DNA of 22,498 bases from a virus. Positions within the stretch are counted from its first letter, which is position 1; each line of letters begins with the position of its first letter. A program made the position numbers and the translations under genes. The stretch spans positions 1-22,498 of IMG/VR virus record IMGVR_UViG_3300021247_000264; one strand, 5' to 3'. The notes below the pieces were generated by a model. That model did no database searches, was not told the origin of the DNA, and was given only the letters and a program-made list of their open reading frames with translations. This document shows, piece after piece, positions 21,339 through 22,498 of this stretch.

Positions 21339-22498
21339 TTAGACAACGTTAAGATCAGAAACAGCTACAGTTCCGTAGAATTCAGGACGAACCATGGTCA
21401 TCGCGTAGCGAGTCATGATACCTTTTCTAGGAGTGAATGTTGCTGGATCGTAGATCAATGGAGTCATGATCAATGGAACGTAAGGGCTATAAACCGCTCC
21501 GCACTCAAGGAATTGACCGCCTTTGTAACCCATAAGGATCACATTCTCAATCATGTAAGGGTTTTTGTAAACCTTGTAACGACTGTTAAGGGCACCGATC
21601 TTTTGTACGCCGAAAGCATACTTCATTGTATCTGCTGCACCGTCAGTATCAGCTGCGAATCCAGGAATTGATTCCAAGATGGTAGCTACTGCTGGAGAAA
21701 CAACCATGAAGTTTGCACCTCCACGCATTGTGCGCTGATGGATGATATTGCTTACCTTTTGAAGTTTGATACCAATTGTTTGGAACCAAGACATTTGAGT
21801 GTAATAAACACCTGCTGTGTTAGAATCGAATCCAGTTCCAGCGTTGTTAAGTTGGTTACCAACTTTAGCTGACCATACTTCGTTGATAGGAGCATTTTGG
21901 ATCAACATGTCAAGTACTTCTAGATCGATCTCCAAAGAGATGTGCTCAGAAAGCATGCCAGTCAATTCAGCTTCAGCATCCAAAGAATGATAAGCGTTAA
22001 GATCTTGTGCAAATTCTGGAGTCCATTGTGCTTTCAACTTACGAGTTTTAGCAGAGATGGTTTGGCTCTTCATTTGTACGTTGATCTCAGGGATAACGAT
22101 AGAAGTGTTAGAAAGACTGTTAGGAACTGAAGGAAGTCCGGTACGATCTTCAAAATCACCACGGCTATTAAAATCGGTAGCTTTATTGTAGAATACTGAC
22201 CAATTTGCAGATGCAGTTAGTTCTGCAGTAGAACCGGTAAAGTAGAAATTGATATCTCCACCACGCAATTCAGTGAATGCAGGATACATCTTAGCCGCGC
22301 TATCGGTAAAATTAGAACCAGAAATAGCTACGAAAGATCTAACACCATCAAGGTTTGGAGTAAGTAAAGAAGCAGTTGGAACAGCAACTTTCTTAATTTG
22401 ACCAAGCGCAACTGATGCAGACACAGAAGCGTCAAAGTTAACATCAGCGTAAGAAGCGGATGTAATAACTGCACTAATAGCAGAAGCAGTAAATTGGT
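21339..22498 (-). CDS. gp23: gp23-like major capsid protein (5' end off window)
   Basis: The frame is open from the right edge to the TAA at 21339, about 385 residues, and the true start lies beyond the window. An in-frame GTG at 22424 is probably internal, because the upstream codons remain open and encode similar Ser/Ala-rich sequence. Around 21950-22060 it encodes TRKLKAQWTPEFAQDLNAYH followed by DAEAELTGMLSEHISLEID, matching the best-known conserved block of T4 gp23 (LKAxxSxELAQDLxAxHGxD followed by AELxxILxxEI). In T4, gp23 builds the hexamers of the head and is cut by the gp21 protease; a processing site near the N-terminus would be off-window. The DNA here is less AT-rich than in the fibre genes, as expected of a strongly expressed gene, and a strong terminator follows. 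Confidence 0.93.
   Translation of the reverse strand, partial: QFTASAISAVITSASYADVNFDASVSASVALGQIKKVAVPTASLLTPNLDGVRSFVAISGSNFTDSAAKMYPAFTELRGGDINFYFTGSTAELTASANWSVFYNKATDFNSRGDFEDRTGLPSVPNSLSNTSIVIPEINVQMKSQTISAKTRKLKAQWTPEFAQDLNAYHSLDAEAELTGMLSEHISLEIDLEVLDMLIQNAPINEVWSAKVGNQLNNAGTGFDSNTAGVYYTQMSWFQTIGIKLQKVSNIIHQRTMRGGANFMVVSPAVATILESIPGFAADTDGAADTMKYAFGVQKIGALNSRYKVYKNPYMIENVILMGYKGGQFLECGAVYSPYVPLIMTPLIYDPATFTPRKGIMTRYAMTMVRPEFYGTVAVSDLNVV

Overview
The window is a late structural-gene block of a T4-like, contractile-tailed bacteriophage. Every supported gene lies on the minus strand, so transcription runs from high to low coordinates. The identity rests on the first genes read: a gp23-type major capsid protein (cut by the right edge of the window), a PhoH-family ATPase, then gp13-like, gp14-like and gp15-like neck and tail-completion proteins in the T4 order. 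The DNA is AT-rich. Most starts have A/T-rich upstream sequence and no clear Shine-Dalgarno motif, which would fit a Bacteroidota host, but that is only a weak inference. The small differences from T4 (PhoH beside the capsid gene, gene 23 directly before 13-14-15) suggest a distant T4 relative known only from environmental DNA.

Layout in transcription order. (1) 22498-21339, capsid gene, closed by a strong UUCG-loop terminator at 21287-21314. (2) 21245-17624, phoH and the neck/tail-completion genes, tightly packed with overlapping stop and start codons. (3) 17627-16973, two small structural proteins, one of them a free-standing copy of the extra C-terminal domain of the gp15-like protein. (4) 16902-11674, a 1742-residue fibre-type protein with a beta-helix region, long stretches of Gly-Ser-Leu repeats and a C-terminal tip domain. 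(5) 11624-3084, an accessory array holding five paralogous adhesin-like proteins with a GH54 arabinofuranosidase-like / concanavalin-like N-terminal half. These are interleaved with small repeat-rich fibre proteins (96, 201 and 182 aa) and two other small proteins (132 and 139 aa). (6) 3064 to the left edge, a very large, incomplete beta-solenoid adhesin that begins with a degenerate Hint (intein/hedgehog-type) domain.

The core genes build and close the head and tail. The lower two thirds of the window seems to supply the surface fibres and sugar-binding appendages that meet the host. That part looks recently and repeatedly reshuffled: the five adhesins share an N-terminal anchor and a C-terminal NSYY(S/T)IY tail but differ in the middle, two carry a second domain nested in the same loop, one has gained a LamG domain, and two leave behind out-of-frame scraps of the old C-terminus. 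No RNA genes, CRISPR arrays, insertion sequences or reverse transcriptase are visible. No gene-free stretch exceeds about 100 bases.
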